A stretch of 64,000 nt of DNA from Allopusillimonas sp048270225 (GCA_048270225.1 JBLWTG010000001.1:62001-126000); one strand, 5' to 3'. Shown: positions 18,226 to 27,974, counted from the first letter of the stretch. Numbers and translations: made by a program. Notes: generated by a model not told the origin, from the sequence alone.

Positions 18226-19164
18226 ATGAAAAATAACAGCAACGCGTTCATGGACGCTGTGTTCAGAAACCTGACGCGCACCTTTGCGTTCCTTGTTTTC
18301 ATCCTGCTCGGTGCAATCATGGTGTCGCTGATATACGGCAGCCGTGAGTCCATCGCTGCGCATGGGGTGGCTTTTCTGTGGACCAACGAGTGGGATCCGG
18401 TCCAGCAGGCCTACGGCGCACTGGTGCCGGTGGTCGGTACGCTGCTCACCTCGGCCATCGCTCTGGTGATTGCAGTTCCGGTGTCATTCGGCATCGCCAT
18501 GTTCCTGACCGAGCTTTCGCCGACCTGGCTGCGGCGTCCCCTGGGCACGGCGATCGAGATGCTGGCTGCGATACCCTCCATCATCTATGGGATGTGGGGG
18601 CTGTTTGTTTTTGTGCCGCTGTTCCAGCAATACGTGCAACCTGGTCTTATCGATTTTTTCGCCGGCGTGCCTGTTCTGGATCAGATATTCGCCGGGCCGC
18701 CCTTCGGTATCGGCGTCTTCACAGCAGGCCTGATCCTGTCCATTATGGTGATTCCCTTCATCACGGCGGTGATGCGGGATGTATTCGAGCTTGTGCCTCC
18801 GATGCTCAAGGAGTCGGCTTACGGCCTGGGCAGCACAACCTGGGAAGTTGTCTGGAGGGTGGTGCTGCCGTTTACCAAGTCCGGCGTCATTGGCGGCATC
18901 ATGCTGGGCCTGGGTAGGGCGCTGGGCGAGACCATGGCGGTGACGTTCGTGATCGGCAATGCCTTCAATCTGCCCAGTTCGATTTTTTCGCCTTCCAATT
19001 CCATTGCCTCCGCCCTGGCCAACGAGTTCAACGAGGCAGGCGGCATGCAGAAATCCGCCCTGCTGGAGCTGGGGCTGATCCTGTTCCTGATCACGACTGT
19101 CGTGCTGGCGCTGTCGAAGCTGTTGCTGCTTCGCCTGGGCAAGTTCGAAGGCACCAAACACTAG
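18226..19164 (+). CDS. pstC: Phosphate ABC transporter permease PstC
   Basis: A 312-residue inner-membrane permease with about six hydrophobic helices. The family sequence MLAAIPSIIYGMWGLFVFVPLF and the cytoplasmic EAA-like loop ESAYGLGSTTWEVVWRVVLPFTKSGVIGGIMLGLGRALGETMAVTFVIGN identify PstC, including the conserved Arg and Glu of GRALGETMA. It pairs with PstA to form the channel. The pstA start follows after 15 bp. Confidence 0.97.
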   Translation: MKNNSNAFMDAVFRNLTRTFAFLVFILLGAIMVSLIYGSRESIAAHGVAFLWTNEWDPVQQAYGALVPVVGTLLTSAIALVIAVPVSFGIAMFLTELSPTWLRRPLGTAIEMLAAIPSIIYGMWGLFVFVPLFQQYVQPGLIDFFAGVPVLDQIFAGPPFGIGVFTAGLILSIMVIPFITAVMRDVFELVPPMLKESAYGLGSTTWEVVWRVVLPFTKSGVIGGIMLGLGRALGETMAVTFVIGNAFNLPSSIFSPSNSIASALANEFNEAGGMQKSALLELGLILFLITTVVLALSKLLLLRLGKFEGTKH

Positions 19165-19179
19165 ACGGGGTTTCAAGAC

Positions 19180-20040
19180 ATGTTTACTTCAGATTCCGTC
19201 GTTAGTCTGCGCAACCCTATTTACAAGCGTCGCCAGTATTTCAACCGCGTCATGCTGGTGCTGTCGGGCGCTACGGTCGTGTTCGGTCTGTTCTGGCTGT
19301 GCTGGATTATTCTCACGCTGCTGGTCAAAGGAGGCGGAGCGCTGTCGCTCACGCTGCTGACCGAAAGCACGCCGCCGCCGGGCGCCGACGGGGGGCTGCT
19401 CAATGCGATTCTCGGCAGTATCATGATGGCAGCCATGGGCACCATCATCGGTACGCCCATCGGTGTGCTGGCAGGCACGTATCTGGCCGAGTATGGCCAG
19501 CGCGGCTGGCTGGCGCCGGCTACCCGTTTTCTGAACGATGTGCTGCTGTCCGCGCCATCCATTGTGATCGGCCTGTTCATCTATGCGGTATATGTGGCCC
19601 AGGTCGGCCATTATTCCGGCTGGGCAGGGTCTGTCGCATTGGCCATTCTGGTGATTCCGGTGGTGGTGCGCGCCACCGACAACATGCTGCTGCTGGTGCC
19701 CAACAGCCTGCGCGAGGCTGCCGCGGCCCTGGGCTGCCCGCAATGGCGGATTGTCATGTCGATCTGTTATCGCGCCGCGCGTTCAGGCATTATCACCGGC
19801 ATTCTGCTGGCCATTGCGCGGATTTCCGGCGAGACCGCGCCACTGCTGTTTACTGCACTGAACAATCAGTTCATGTCGATGAACATGAATGCGCCGCTGG
19901 CCAATTTGCCGGTGGTGATCTACCAGTATGCCGCCAGCCCCTTCGAAGACTGGAACCGCCTGGCCTGGGCCGGCGCGGTGCTGATTACCTTGCTGGTGCT
20001 GGGCATCAATATCGCCGCCCGCAGCCTTTTCCGAAAATAA
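19180..20040 (+). CDS. pstA: Phosphate ABC transporter permease PstA
   Basis: A 286-residue permease, partner of PstC. It has the PstA blocks GGLLNAILGSIMMAAMGTIIGTPIGVLAGTYLAEYG, SAPSIVIGLFIYAVYV and the EAA loop LREAAAALGCPQWRIVMSICYRAARSGIITGILLAIARISGETAPLLFTAL, again with the conserved Arg/Glu pair (ARISGETAP). Length and hydrophobic pattern fit the family. It lies between pstC (15 bp) and pstB (39 bp). Confidence 0.97.
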   Translation: MFTSDSVVSLRNPIYKRRQYFNRVMLVLSGATVVFGLFWLCWIILTLLVKGGGALSLTLLTESTPPPGADGGLLNAILGSIMMAAMGTIIGTPIGVLAGTYLAEYGQRGWLAPATRFLNDVLLSAPSIVIGLFIYAVYVAQVGHYSGWAGSVALAILVIPVVVRATDNMLLLVPNSLREAAAALGCPQWRIVMSICYRAARSGIITGILLAIARISGETAPLLFTALNNQFMSMNMNAPLANLPVVIYQYAASPFEDWNRLAWAGAVLITLLVLGINIAARSLFRK

Positions 20041-20079
20041 ACGCTTAGGCCGAAGCCCCGCTTCGGCCAGGAACCGATC

Positions 20080-20853
20080 ATGCAAACGACTCCTTCCGCC
20101 CGCAACAAAATCGAAGTCCGTAATCTCAATTTCTATTATGGAAAGTTTCAGGCCATCAAGGACGTGAACCTGTCTATCCAGGAAAACAAGGTGACGGCTT
20201 TTATCGGCCCGTCCGGCTGCGGCAAGTCGACATTGCTGCGCACCTTTAACCGCATGTTCGAGCTGTATCCTGGCCAGCGCGCAGAGGGCGAAATCAATCT
20301 GGACGGCGAGAACCTGCTGTCGTCCAAGATGGATATCTCACTGATACGCGCCAAGGTGGGCATGGTGTTCCAGAAGCCTACGCCTTTTCCCATGAGCATC
20401 TATGACAACATCGCTTTTGGCGTGCGTCTGTTCGAGCGCCTGAGCAAGGGTGAGATGGACGAGCGGATCGAGTGGGCGCTGACCAAGGCGGCGTTGTGGA
20501 ATGAGGTCAAAGACAAACTGCATCAGAGCGGCAATGGACTGTCGGGTGGCCAGCAGCAGCGGCTGTGCATTGCGCGCGGCGTGGCCATCAAGCCTGAGGT
20601 GTTGCTGCTGGACGAGCCCTGCTCGGCGCTGGACCCGATCTCCACCGCCAAGATCGAAGAGCTGATTGCGGAGCTCAAGTCCGACTACACCGTGGTGATC
20701 GTGACGCACAATATGCAGCAGGCCGCACGCTGCTCGGATTTCACCGCCTATATGTACCTGGGCGAGTTGATGGAGTTCGGCGAGACCGACCAGATCTTCG
20801 TCAAGCCGGCCCGCAAGGAAACCGAAGACTACATCACAGGCCGTTTTGGCTGA
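20080..20853 (+). CDS. pstB: Phosphate ABC transporter ATP-binding protein PstB
   Basis: A 257-residue ABC ATPase driving PstCA. Walker A is GPSGCGKST (residues about 44-52), the signature LSGGQQQRLCIAR, and Walker B VLLLDEPCSALDP with the catalytic Glu. The opening KIEVRNLNFYYGKFQAIKDVNLSI and TPFPMSIYDNIAFGVRL are PstB-specific. In most proteobacteria phoU follows; here the next gene is on the opposite strand, so the PhoR-coupling gene must be elsewhere or absent. Confidence 0.97.
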   Translation: MQTTPSARNKIEVRNLNFYYGKFQAIKDVNLSIQENKVTAFIGPSGCGKSTLLRTFNRMFELYPGQRAEGEINLDGENLLSSKMDISLIRAKVGMVFQKPTPFPMSIYDNIAFGVRLFERLSKGEMDERIEWALTKAALWNEVKDKLHQSGNGLSGGQQQRLCIARGVAIKPEVLLLDEPCSALDPISTAKIEELIAELKSDYTVVIVTHNMQQAARCSDFTAYMYLGELMEFGETDQIFVKPARKETEDYITGRFG

Positions 20854-20904
20854 TCAGCGCCCGGCTCAGCGCTGTCTGTGCTGTGCCTGCCTGCCGCGCG
20901 CCGG

Positions 20905-22704
20905 TCAGCGGCCGATGGCGTAGGCCTGCATGAGCCTGGGCGAGGCGGCGGCATGCAGCAGGCCGTCGGCGTCGCGTGATGCGGCCGTCAGGCGGCCTAT
21001 GGTCCAGTCCGGCGATGCTTCAATCTCGTGGCCGCGATGGCGCAAGGCATCGAGCACATTCTGGCCGACCGTTGTTTCTATGGTGATGTTTGCCGGCTTG
21101 CGCGCCCGGGGATAAAACGAACTCGGAAAGTGCTGGGTGTGGAACAGCGGTGCATCGATGGCTGCCTGCAGATTCATGCCTTGATGAATATGCCGCAGGT
21201 ACAGGACAAGCTGCCATTGTTCCTGTTGGTCGCCGCCCGGCGTGCCGAACACCATGTAGGGACGCTCGTCCTTGAACAGAAAGGTGGGGCTGAGCGTGGT
21301 GCGGGGCCGCTTGTTCGGTGCCAGTGTGCCGGGCAGACCTTCTTCCAGCCAGAACATCTGGGCGCGGGTGTTTAGCCCGAAGCCCAGCTCGGGAATGACG
21401 GGAGACGATTGCAGCCAGCCGCCCGATGGCGTCACCGAAATCATATTGCCCCAGCGGTCGATGACGTCTATATGCGTGGTATCGCCGCGTTTGGCTGACA
21501 GCATGGGATTGGATTTGTCCATGGCCGACAGTGGCGTATCTTCGGGCCGCTGCGGCGACAGGCGCTCCAGTACCTGCATAATGCGCTCGACCTGCGCTTC
21601 GTAGCCGGGCAGGACGCCTGGACGCAGGGTGCGGGAGGCCTGCTCGCCGATCAACTGGCTGCGCGCGCGGTTGTAGTCGTCGGAAAGCAGCCCCTGTATG
21701 GGGACGTCGACAAAGGCGGGATCGCCGTAATAGGCTTCGCGGTCGGCAAAGGCCAGCTTCATGGCTTCGACCAGAATATGGATGAAACGTGGGTCGTCGG
21801 ACGGCAGGCTGGCGATGTCGGTATGCCTGAGCAGGGCCAGGGTCTGCAGGAAGACGGGACCCTGGCTCCAGGGGCCTGTCTTGGCGACCGTGATATTGCC
21901 GAACCGGCAGGTAAGCGGCGCTTCGTAGCTGGCCGACCAGCGAGACAGGTCCTGGCCCGTGAGAACGCCTTTGTTGGGCCGGCCGCTTTCATCCATGACT
22001 TCATTGTTGGCCATGAAGCGGTCGATGGCCTCGGCGACAAAGCCGGAATAAAACACCTGGCGGGCTTTTTCTATCTGCAGTGCTCTGTCGTTGCCCGCGG
22101 ATTCGGCTTCTTTGAGAACCCGACTCCAGCACTGGGCGAGGGCTGGGTTGCAGAACAGCTTGCCCGCTTCGGGTGCTGCGCCGCCCGGAAGATAGACCTG
22201 CGCTGAAGTCGGCCAGTGGGTTTCAAAGAACTCCTTGAGATTGGCGATGGTGTCGGCGACCCGGGGCAGCAGCGGGTGACCGTGCTGCGCATAGTGGATG
22301 GCGGGCTCCAGCACCTCTCTGAGGGATTTCGTGCCGTGGTCGCGCAACAGTATCATCCACGCGTCGAAGGCGCCCGGCACGACGGTGGCGAGCAGGCCGT
22401 TGCCGGGAATGAGCGTGAGCCCCTGCGCACGATAATGTTCCAGAGTGGCGCCCGCCGGCGTGACGCCCTGGCCGCACAGGACTTCCGTCCTGCCGGTTTT
22501 GGCAGAATAGAAAATACCAGGCACTTCGCCTGCGGGGCCGACCAGATGCGGTTCTACCACATGCAGCATGAAGGCGCCGGCGACGCAGGCGTCGAATGCG
22601 TTTCCGCCCCGTTCCAGCATGGACATGCCCACGCTGGAGGCCAGCCAGTGCGTCGAGGTAATGACACCAAAGGTGCCGGTAATTTCGGGGCGGGTGGTGA
22701 ACAT
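20905..22704 (-). CDS. Gamma-glutamyltransferase family protein (copy 1)
   Basis: A 599-residue Ntn-hydrolase of the gamma-glutamyltranspeptidase family, which cleaves gamma-glutamyl bonds as in glutathione. The small-subunit nucleophile is the Thr in RGDTTHIDVIDRWGNMISVTPSGG (about residue 409), where autocleavage is expected. The large-subunit region has SMLERGGNAFDACVAGAFMLHVVEP. No signal peptide is visible, so it should act in the cytoplasm on imported peptides. Its ATG overlaps the stop of the upstream binding-protein gene by one base (TAATG). It is the last gene of the seven-gene minus-strand operon. Specificity is unknown; YwrD-like or oxamate-type members share this fold. Confidence 0.88.
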   Translation of the reverse strand: MFTTRPEITGTFGVITSTHWLASSVGMSMLERGGNAFDACVAGAFMLHVVEPHLVGPAGEVPGIFYSAKTGRTEVLCGQGVTPAGATLEHYRAQGLTLIPGNGLLATVVPGAFDAWMILLRDHGTKSLREVLEPAIHYAQHGHPLLPRVADTIANLKEFFETHWPTSAQVYLPGGAAPEAGKLFCNPALAQCWSRVLKEAESAGNDRALQIEKARQVFYSGFVAEAIDRFMANNEVMDESGRPNKGVLTGQDLSRWSASYEAPLTCRFGNITVAKTGPWSQGPVFLQTLALLRHTDIASLPSDDPRFIHILVEAMKLAFADREAYYGDPAFVDVPIQGLLSDDYNRARSQLIGEQASRTLRPGVLPGYEAQVERIMQVLERLSPQRPEDTPLSAMDKSNPMLSAKRGDTTHIDVIDRWGNMISVTPSGGWLQSSPVIPELGFGLNTRAQMFWLEEGLPGTLAPNKRPRTTLSPTFLFKDERPYMVFGTPGGDQQEQWQLVLYLRHIHQGMNLQAAIDAPLFHTQHFPSSFYPRARKPANITIETTVGQNVLDALRHRGHEIEASPDWTIGRLTAASRDADGLLHAAASPRLMQAYAIGR

Positions 22705-24206
22705 TATTGGCTCTTGAGCGTGACGTCTTTCAGGCGGACCAGACCGTCCGGGTAGGGGACGAAGCCCTGCAGGGTTTTCCGCAGGCCGAAGGTCCAGGGC
22801 AGGTAGTAGGTATAGAAAATAGGGTGCTTGATCTGCATCTGTTGCATGAACTCACTATACAGCTGCTTGCGCTTGCCGGTGTCCAGCTCCTGTCGTGCTT
22901 CATTGAGCAGGGTATCCATTTCCTTGTCGCAGAATTTGCCGTCGTTCAGGCTGCCCTTGCACGACACATACTGGAACACGTTGCCGCTGGGATCCACGCG
23001 GCCAGACCATCCCGCCTGGGCCAGCTGGAAGTCGCCGCGCGCCAGGGTGGACTGCAGCGCCGCGAACTCCATGGGTCGCAGGCTGATGTCAAAGCCGACT
23101 TCGCTGCCCATGGCCTGTATCAGTTCGAAGACCTGCTGCATGATGGTGTTGTTCCCATAGGAAATTTCCACCTTCACGCGATCGACGCCCGCTTCCTTGA
23201 GGAGTTTTCTCGCCTTGTCGACATCCCGGCCTTTGCGTTCTATGGACTTGTCATAGGCAAAGCTGGCGGGCGGGAAGGGCTGGAAGGCGGGCTGGTACAG
23301 GCCTGTGCCCACGATCTGGTTGATGGCGTCGCGGTCGATGGACAGATCGAAGGCCTGGCGGATGCGTTGATCCTTGGCAAAGGGATTGTCGGCGCGCGGG
23401 CCATTGGCGAAATTCACCGAGATGGCCTGAAAGCCGAGGCCGGTGACAGGCATGAAGCTGAGCGCGGGATCATCCTTGACGGTTTGCGCGTCGCTGGGCG
23501 CAATCCGTTCGGCGATATCCAGCCCGCCGGCGCGCAGGCTGTTCAGCCGCACAGTGGCGTCGGGCACGGGTTTGAAGATCACCGTGTCGAAGTGGTAGCT
23601 GGCTGCATCCCAGTACTGCGGGAATTTTTCCAGGGTGATGTGATCGTTCTGTACCCTGTCCTTGAAACGGTAGGGGCCAGAACACACCGGGTTCTTGCCG
23701 GGATCCTTGTCGAAGCTGGCGGGCGACTGCATCATGCCGGCGCGGTCAGACAGCTGCGAAAGCAGGGAGGCGTCGGGCTCGCTCAGGTGCAGGATGACAG
23801 TCTTGCTGTCGGGCGCATCGACGCTTGCCAGCGTGGACAGTTCGCTCTTTCGGTTGCTGTCAGGCAGGTTCTTGGCGCGTTCCAGATTGGCCTTGACGGA
23901 GGCGGCATCGATGGGCGTGCCGTCCTGGTACACCGCATTGTCGCGCAGGGTGAACTTGAGTGTTTTGTTGTCTATCCAGCTCCAGGCCGTGGCCAGTTGA
24001 GGCGTGAAGGACAGATCGGGTTTGATGTCGACCAGCTTGTCGCACAGCGATGCAAAGACGATACGCCCGACGAAGGTTCGTGCGCGCACGGGATCGAGCT
24101 GATCGGGATCATCCTGCAGGCCTATGCGCAATGTGCTCTGGCCGAAGGCGCTGCCCGAAAACAGCAGGCCGGCAATGATTGCCATGTTGAATGCTTTTTT
24201 ATTCAT
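22704..24206 (-). CDS. Peptide-type ABC transporter substrate-binding protein (copy 1)
   Basis: A 500-residue family-5 solute-binding protein (DppA/OppA/GsiB type). The signal peptide is MNKKAFNMAIIAGLLFSGSAFGQ; the mature part starts STLRIGLQDDPDQLDPVRARTFVGRIVFASLCDKLVDI. The characteristic PVCSGPYRFKDRVQNDHITLEKFPQYWDA is present. It should present a peptide or peptide-like ligand to the adjacent DppBC-type permeases. It is closely related to the copy at 27975 (shared LCDKLVDI, WSGRVDPSGN and CKGSLNDGK(F/Y)C), indicating duplication inside the operon. Confidence 0.92.
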   Translation of the reverse strand: MNKKAFNMAIIAGLLFSGSAFGQSTLRIGLQDDPDQLDPVRARTFVGRIVFASLCDKLVDIKPDLSFTPQLATAWSWIDNKTLKFTLRDNAVYQDGTPIDAASVKANLERAKNLPDSNRKSELSTLASVDAPDSKTVILHLSEPDASLLSQLSDRAGMMQSPASFDKDPGKNPVCSGPYRFKDRVQNDHITLEKFPQYWDAASYHFDTVIFKPVPDATVRLNSLRAGGLDIAERIAPSDAQTVKDDPALSFMPVTGLGFQAISVNFANGPRADNPFAKDQRIRQAFDLSIDRDAINQIVGTGLYQPAFQPFPPASFAYDKSIERKGRDVDKARKLLKEAGVDRVKVEISYGNNTIMQQVFELIQAMGSEVGFDISLRPMEFAALQSTLARGDFQLAQAGWSGRVDPSGNVFQYVSCKGSLNDGKFCDKEMDTLLNEARQELDTGKRKQLYSEFMQQMQIKHPIFYTYYLPWTFGLRKTLQGFVPYPDGLVRLKDVTLKSQ

Positions 24207-24270
24207 GAGCGCTCTCCCTGGTGGGTGTGAGTGGTTGTACTTCAGGATGGCGGCCGCGAACAGGCCCGAT

Positions 24271-26139
24271 TCAATAGGCGCCTATAGGATGGCGGGCCAC
24301 AAAATGGTCGTCGCCGACCTTGACCAGCGGCTGCACGACGGGCGTGTCGTCGACGCTTCTGACGACGCTGGGGATTTCATCGACCATCAGCGAATGGCTG
24401 CGGTGGCGGAAACTCGGATCGGCCACCGGTACGGCGGCCATGAGACGCTTGGTGTAGGGATGCTGCGGGTTCTCGAAGATGGCCTGCCGGGAACCGATCT
24501 CGACTACCTGGCCAAGATACATGACCACGACGCGATGGCTGACGCGTTCGACCACGGCCATGTCGTGCGAGATGAAGAGAATGGACAGGCCGAACTCGCG
24601 CTGCAGGTCCAGCAGCAGGTTGACGATCTGTGCCTGGATGGACACGTCCAGGGCGGAGACGGATTCGTCTGCGATCACGACCTGGGGATTGAGCGCCAGC
24701 GCGCGCGCAATGCAGACGCGCTGTCGCTGTCCGCCCGAGAACTCGTGCGGGTAGCGGTCGGCCATCTCGGGCGTGAGCCCGCACTTGTCCATGAGCCAGC
24801 GCACGCGTTCCATGGCTTTCTTGCCTTTGGCCACGCCGTGGATGAGCAGGGGCTCCATGATGGAGTAGCCTACGGTGACGCGAGGATCGAGGGAGGCGAA
24901 GGGATCCTGGAAGATGAACTGAATGTGCTTGCGCAGCGCCTGTTTCTGGTGGCGCGAGAGCAGGCTGACATCCTGGCCGCCGAAGCTTACCTTGCCTTCG
25001 CGTATGGTTTCGAGCTGGGCCAGCGAGCGGCCTGTGGTCGTCTTGCCGCAGCCCGATTCGCCCACGATGGCCAGGGTTTCGCCGGGGTAGAGATCGAAGC
25101 TGACCTGCTCGACCGCGTGGATGCGGCTGCGCACCCGGCCAAAAACACCGCTGGCGATGTCAAAGCGGGTGACCAGTTTCTCGACTTTCAGGATGGGCGC
25201 TTCGTCGTAGCGGGCGGTGCTGGGCGGGCGGTCGACGGGCTCCTGTCGGGCCTGCGCATCGACGTCGATCAGCTTGAAAGGCGCAGGCTCGCTGGTGTCC
25301 TTCATTGATCCCAGTCTGGGGACGGCGGCAAGCAGCGCCCGGGTATACGGGTGGGCGGGATTACTGAACAGTGTATCGCTGTCGTTTTCCTCGACCTTGT
25401 CACCCTTGAGCATCACCATGACGCGGTCGGCCACTTCCGCGACCACGCCCATGTCGTGGGTGATGAAAATCACGCCCATGTCCATTTCCTGCTGCAGTTG
25501 ACGCATCAATTGCAGGATCTGGGCCTGGATGGTGACGTCCAGGGCCGTGGTGGGCTCATCCGCAATCAGCACCTGGGGCTTGCAGGACAGGGCCATCGCA
25601 ATCATGATGCGTTGCCGCATACCGCCCGACAACTGATGCGGATAGCGATCCAGCACGGCACGGGCGTCGGGGATGCGCACGGTTTCAAGCAGTCGCAGAG
25701 TCTCTGCCCTGGCTGCCGCCTGGTCCAGGCCCTGGTGCAGCATGAGCGCTTCGGCAATCTGGCTGCCCGCGGTGAAGCTGGGATTCAGCGAGGTCATCGG
25801 CTCCTGGAAGATCATGGCGATGTCGGCGCCCCTCACCCTGCGCATGTCAGGCTCGCTGGCGCCGGCCAGGTCGATCAGGGTGCCGTTGCGTCGGCGCAGC
25901 AGCATTTCACCCTGGGTAATCGTGCCGCCGCCGAACTCCACCAGCCGCATGAGCGAGAGCGAGGTGACCGATTTGCCCGAGCCGGACTCGCCCACAATGG
26001 CCAGGGTCTCGCCCCGGCTTATGTGAAAAGACAGATTTTTGACGGCCTGAACGGTGCGTTCGGGCGTCTTGAATGCGACGTTCAGGTTGGACACCTGGAT
26101 GACGCGTTGTTCTGGCATGGTTTGCATGGGTTCAGTCAT
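24271..26139 (-). CDS. Fused peptide ABC transporter ATP-binding protein (two ATPase domains)
   Basis: A 622-residue protein holding two complete ABC ATPases, the fused form seen in GsiA/YejF. Domain 1: Walker A GESGSGKS (residues 50-57), signature LSGGMRQR, Walker B VLIADEPTTALD. Domain 2: Walker A GESGCGKT, FQDPFASLDPRVTVGYSI, signature FSGGQRQR, Walker B VVIADESVSALD. In domain 2 the residue after D-E is Ser, usual for OppF-type domains. The start at 26139 overlaps the permease stop by eight bases; ATGs at 26127 and 26118 are also possible. It energises the permeases encoded just upstream. Confidence 0.93.
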   Translation of the reverse strand: MTEPMQTMPEQRVIQVSNLNVAFKTPERTVQAVKNLSFHISRGETLAIVGESGSGKSVTSLSLMRLVEFGGGTITQGEMLLRRRNGTLIDLAGASEPDMRRVRGADIAMIFQEPMTSLNPSFTAGSQIAEALMLHQGLDQAAARAETLRLLETVRIPDARAVLDRYPHQLSGGMRQRIMIAMALSCKPQVLIADEPTTALDVTIQAQILQLMRQLQQEMDMGVIFITHDMGVVAEVADRVMVMLKGDKVEENDSDTLFSNPAHPYTRALLAAVPRLGSMKDTSEPAPFKLIDVDAQARQEPVDRPPSTARYDEAPILKVEKLVTRFDIASGVFGRVRSRIHAVEQVSFDLYPGETLAIVGESGCGKTTTGRSLAQLETIREGKVSFGGQDVSLLSRHQKQALRKHIQFIFQDPFASLDPRVTVGYSIMEPLLIHGVAKGKKAMERVRWLMDKCGLTPEMADRYPHEFSGGQRQRVCIARALALNPQVVIADESVSALDVSIQAQIVNLLLDLQREFGLSILFISHDMAVVERVSHRVVVMYLGQVVEIGSRQAIFENPQHPYTKRLMAAVPVADPSFRHRSHSLMVDEIPSVVRSVDDTPVVQPLVKVGDDHFVARHPIGAY

Positions 26140-27010
26140 CCTGTCGCGGGTCCAGCGCATCGCGCAAGCCGTCGCCCAGCAAGTTGAAGCCGAACACCGC
26201 GAGAAAGATCGCGGTGCCGGGAAACACGGACATCCAGGGCGCCTGGGTCATGAAGTTTTTGGCGGTGTTGAGCATGGAGCCCCAGGAAGGATTGGGCGGC
26301 TGCAGGCCCAGCCCGAGGAATGACAGGCTGGCTTCGGCAATGATGGCGCTGGCAATCATGATGGTGGCCTGCACGATCAGCGCGGGCAGGACATTGGGCA
26401 GAATGTGCCGCAGAATGATGCGTGTGTTGGAGGCGCCGAGCGAGCGGGTGCTCTGTACGTAGTCTTCATTCTTGATGGACAGCACCTGGCCGCGCGCCAG
26501 GCGTATGAACAGCGGCGCGGCGGAAATGCCGATGGCGATCATGGCATTGGTCAGGCTGGGCCCCAGGAAGGCGGCGAGCGCAATGGCGAGGATCAGAAAG
26601 GGAATGGAGAGCAGGGCTTCGGTCAGGCGTGAAATGCAGCCGTCGATGAGGCCCCCAAAATAGCCGGCGAGCAGCCCCAGCGGCACACCGGCGAACAGGG
26701 CGATCAGCACGGAGCACATGCCGGCCAGCAGTGATGCGCGGGCGCCATAGAGCAGACGCGAGAAAATATCGCGGCCCAACTCGTCGGTGCCCAGCCAGTG
26801 CGCCGCCGAGGGCGCCTTGCGGATGGCCGTGAAGCTTACCTTGGCCGGATCAAAGCTGGTCAGCAGGGGGGCGAGCACGGCCAGCAGGATGATGAACAGT
26901 ACGATGGCTGCGCCCAGCATGGCTGAACGGTTGCGCTTGAATTTGCTCCAGGAGCGGTTGCGTCGGCGCCCGGGCACTGCCGGCGCGCTTTGTATGGCTT
27001 GCGTGCTCAT
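26132..27010 (-). CDS. Peptide-type ABC transporter permease (DppC/GsiD-like)
   Basis: A 292-residue inner-membrane permease with six expected helices. The N-terminal OppC-type segment (KRNRSAMLGAAIVLFIILLAVLAPLL) is followed by HWLGTDELGRDIFSRLLYGARASLLAG, a hallmark of DppC/OppC. The EAA loop is DYVQSTRSLGASNTRIILRHILPNVLPALIVQ and the C-terminus contains LSFLGLGLQPPNPSWG. It forms the channel with the DppB-like protein, whose gene overlaps it by four bases (ATGA). Confidence 0.94.
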   Translation of the reverse strand: MSTQAIQSAPAVPGRRRNRSWSKFKRNRSAMLGAAIVLFIILLAVLAPLLTSFDPAKVSFTAIRKAPSAAHWLGTDELGRDIFSRLLYGARASLLAGMCSVLIALFAGVPLGLLAGYFGGLIDGCISRLTEALLSIPFLILAIALAAFLGPSLTNAMIAIGISAAPLFIRLARGQVLSIKNEDYVQSTRSLGASNTRIILRHILPNVLPALIVQATIMIASAIIAEASLSFLGLGLQPPNPSWGSMLNTAKNFMTQAPWMSVFPGTAIFLAVFGFNLLGDGLRDALDPRQDD

Positions 27011-27951
27011 GCGTACCTCAGCCTTGGGTTAACGAGTGTGTAGAGCACATCGGCCACGAGGGTGAGCACGATGAAACCCACGGCGATGCACAGCACCACG
27101 CCCTGCACGACGGCGTAGTCGCGGTTGAACACGGCATCCACCAGCAGTTTGCCGAAGCCCGGAATGCCGAAAATCTGCTCGGTGAGCACGGCGCCGGCCA
27201 GCAGTTCGCCGAACAGAATGGTGACCAGTGTAACGATGGGCATCAATGCATTGCGCAAGGCATGCCGCAGCACGACGATGCGCTCGGATGCGCCCTTGGC
27301 CCGCGCCGTGCGCACGTAGTCGGCCCTGAGCGCCTCCAGCATGGCCGAGCGTGTGTGGCGCATCAGATAGGCGCTGATGGCTGTTGCCAGGACAATGGCG
27401 GGCATCAGCATGGTTTTGAGCGACAGCCAGACATCCGTGCTCAATGGTACGTAGCCGGACGCGGGCAGCCATCTGAGCCAGACCGAAATCACCATGATCA
27501 TGACGATGCCCAGCCAGAAGTTGGGAATGGACATGCCGGACAGGGCAAAGAGATTGGCGGCGAATTCCGTTTTCGTGCCCTTGCGGACCGCCGCGATGAT
27601 GCCCAGCGGGATACCGATCAGAATGGCAAAGAACATGGCCATTACCGAGAGTTGTATGGTGACCGGGAGTTTGTTGGCAATGAGCTCGCGCACCGGAATG
27701 TCCGTGCGCAGCGAGACACCGAGGTTGCCCTGGCTCACCTCCTTGACCCAGGCAAAATACTGCTGGGGCAGGGGGTCATTGAGCCGGTACTTGTCGCGCA
27801 GATAGTCGAGCACGGCCGGATCGCGTTCCTCTCCGGCCATGGCCAGCACCGGATCTCCAGGCAGTATTTTCTGCAGGCCGAATATGACGAGCGATACAAG
27901 TATCAGGGTAGGTATCGCAACGATGATGCGACGCAGAATAAGTTTGAACAT
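27007..27951 (-). CDS. Peptide-type ABC transporter permease (DppB/GsiC-like)
   Basis: A 314-residue permease beginning MFKLILRRIIVAIPTLILVSLVIFGLQKILPGDPVLAMAGE, the typical DppB/OppB start. The EAA loop is YVRTARAKGASERIVVLRHALRNALMPIVTLVTILFGELLAGAVLTEQIF, and the end FIVLTLVADVLYTLVNPRLRYA is diagnostic. It pairs with the DppC-like protein encoded four bases into its stop. The copy-2 binding-protein gene lies 23 bp upstream in the same operon. Confidence 0.94.
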   Translation of the reverse strand: MFKLILRRIIVAIPTLILVSLVIFGLQKILPGDPVLAMAGEERDPAVLDYLRDKYRLNDPLPQQYFAWVKEVSQGNLGVSLRTDIPVRELIANKLPVTIQLSVMAMFFAILIGIPLGIIAAVRKGTKTEFAANLFALSGMSIPNFWLGIVMIMVISVWLRWLPASGYVPLSTDVWLSLKTMLMPAIVLATAISAYLMRHTRSAMLEALRADYVRTARAKGASERIVVLRHALRNALMPIVTLVTILFGELLAGAVLTEQIFGIPGFGKLLVDAVFNRDYAVVQGVVLCIAVGFIVLTLVADVLYTLVNPRLRYA

Positions 27952-27974
27952 GCACAGATCCGGCTATGGGGCGG

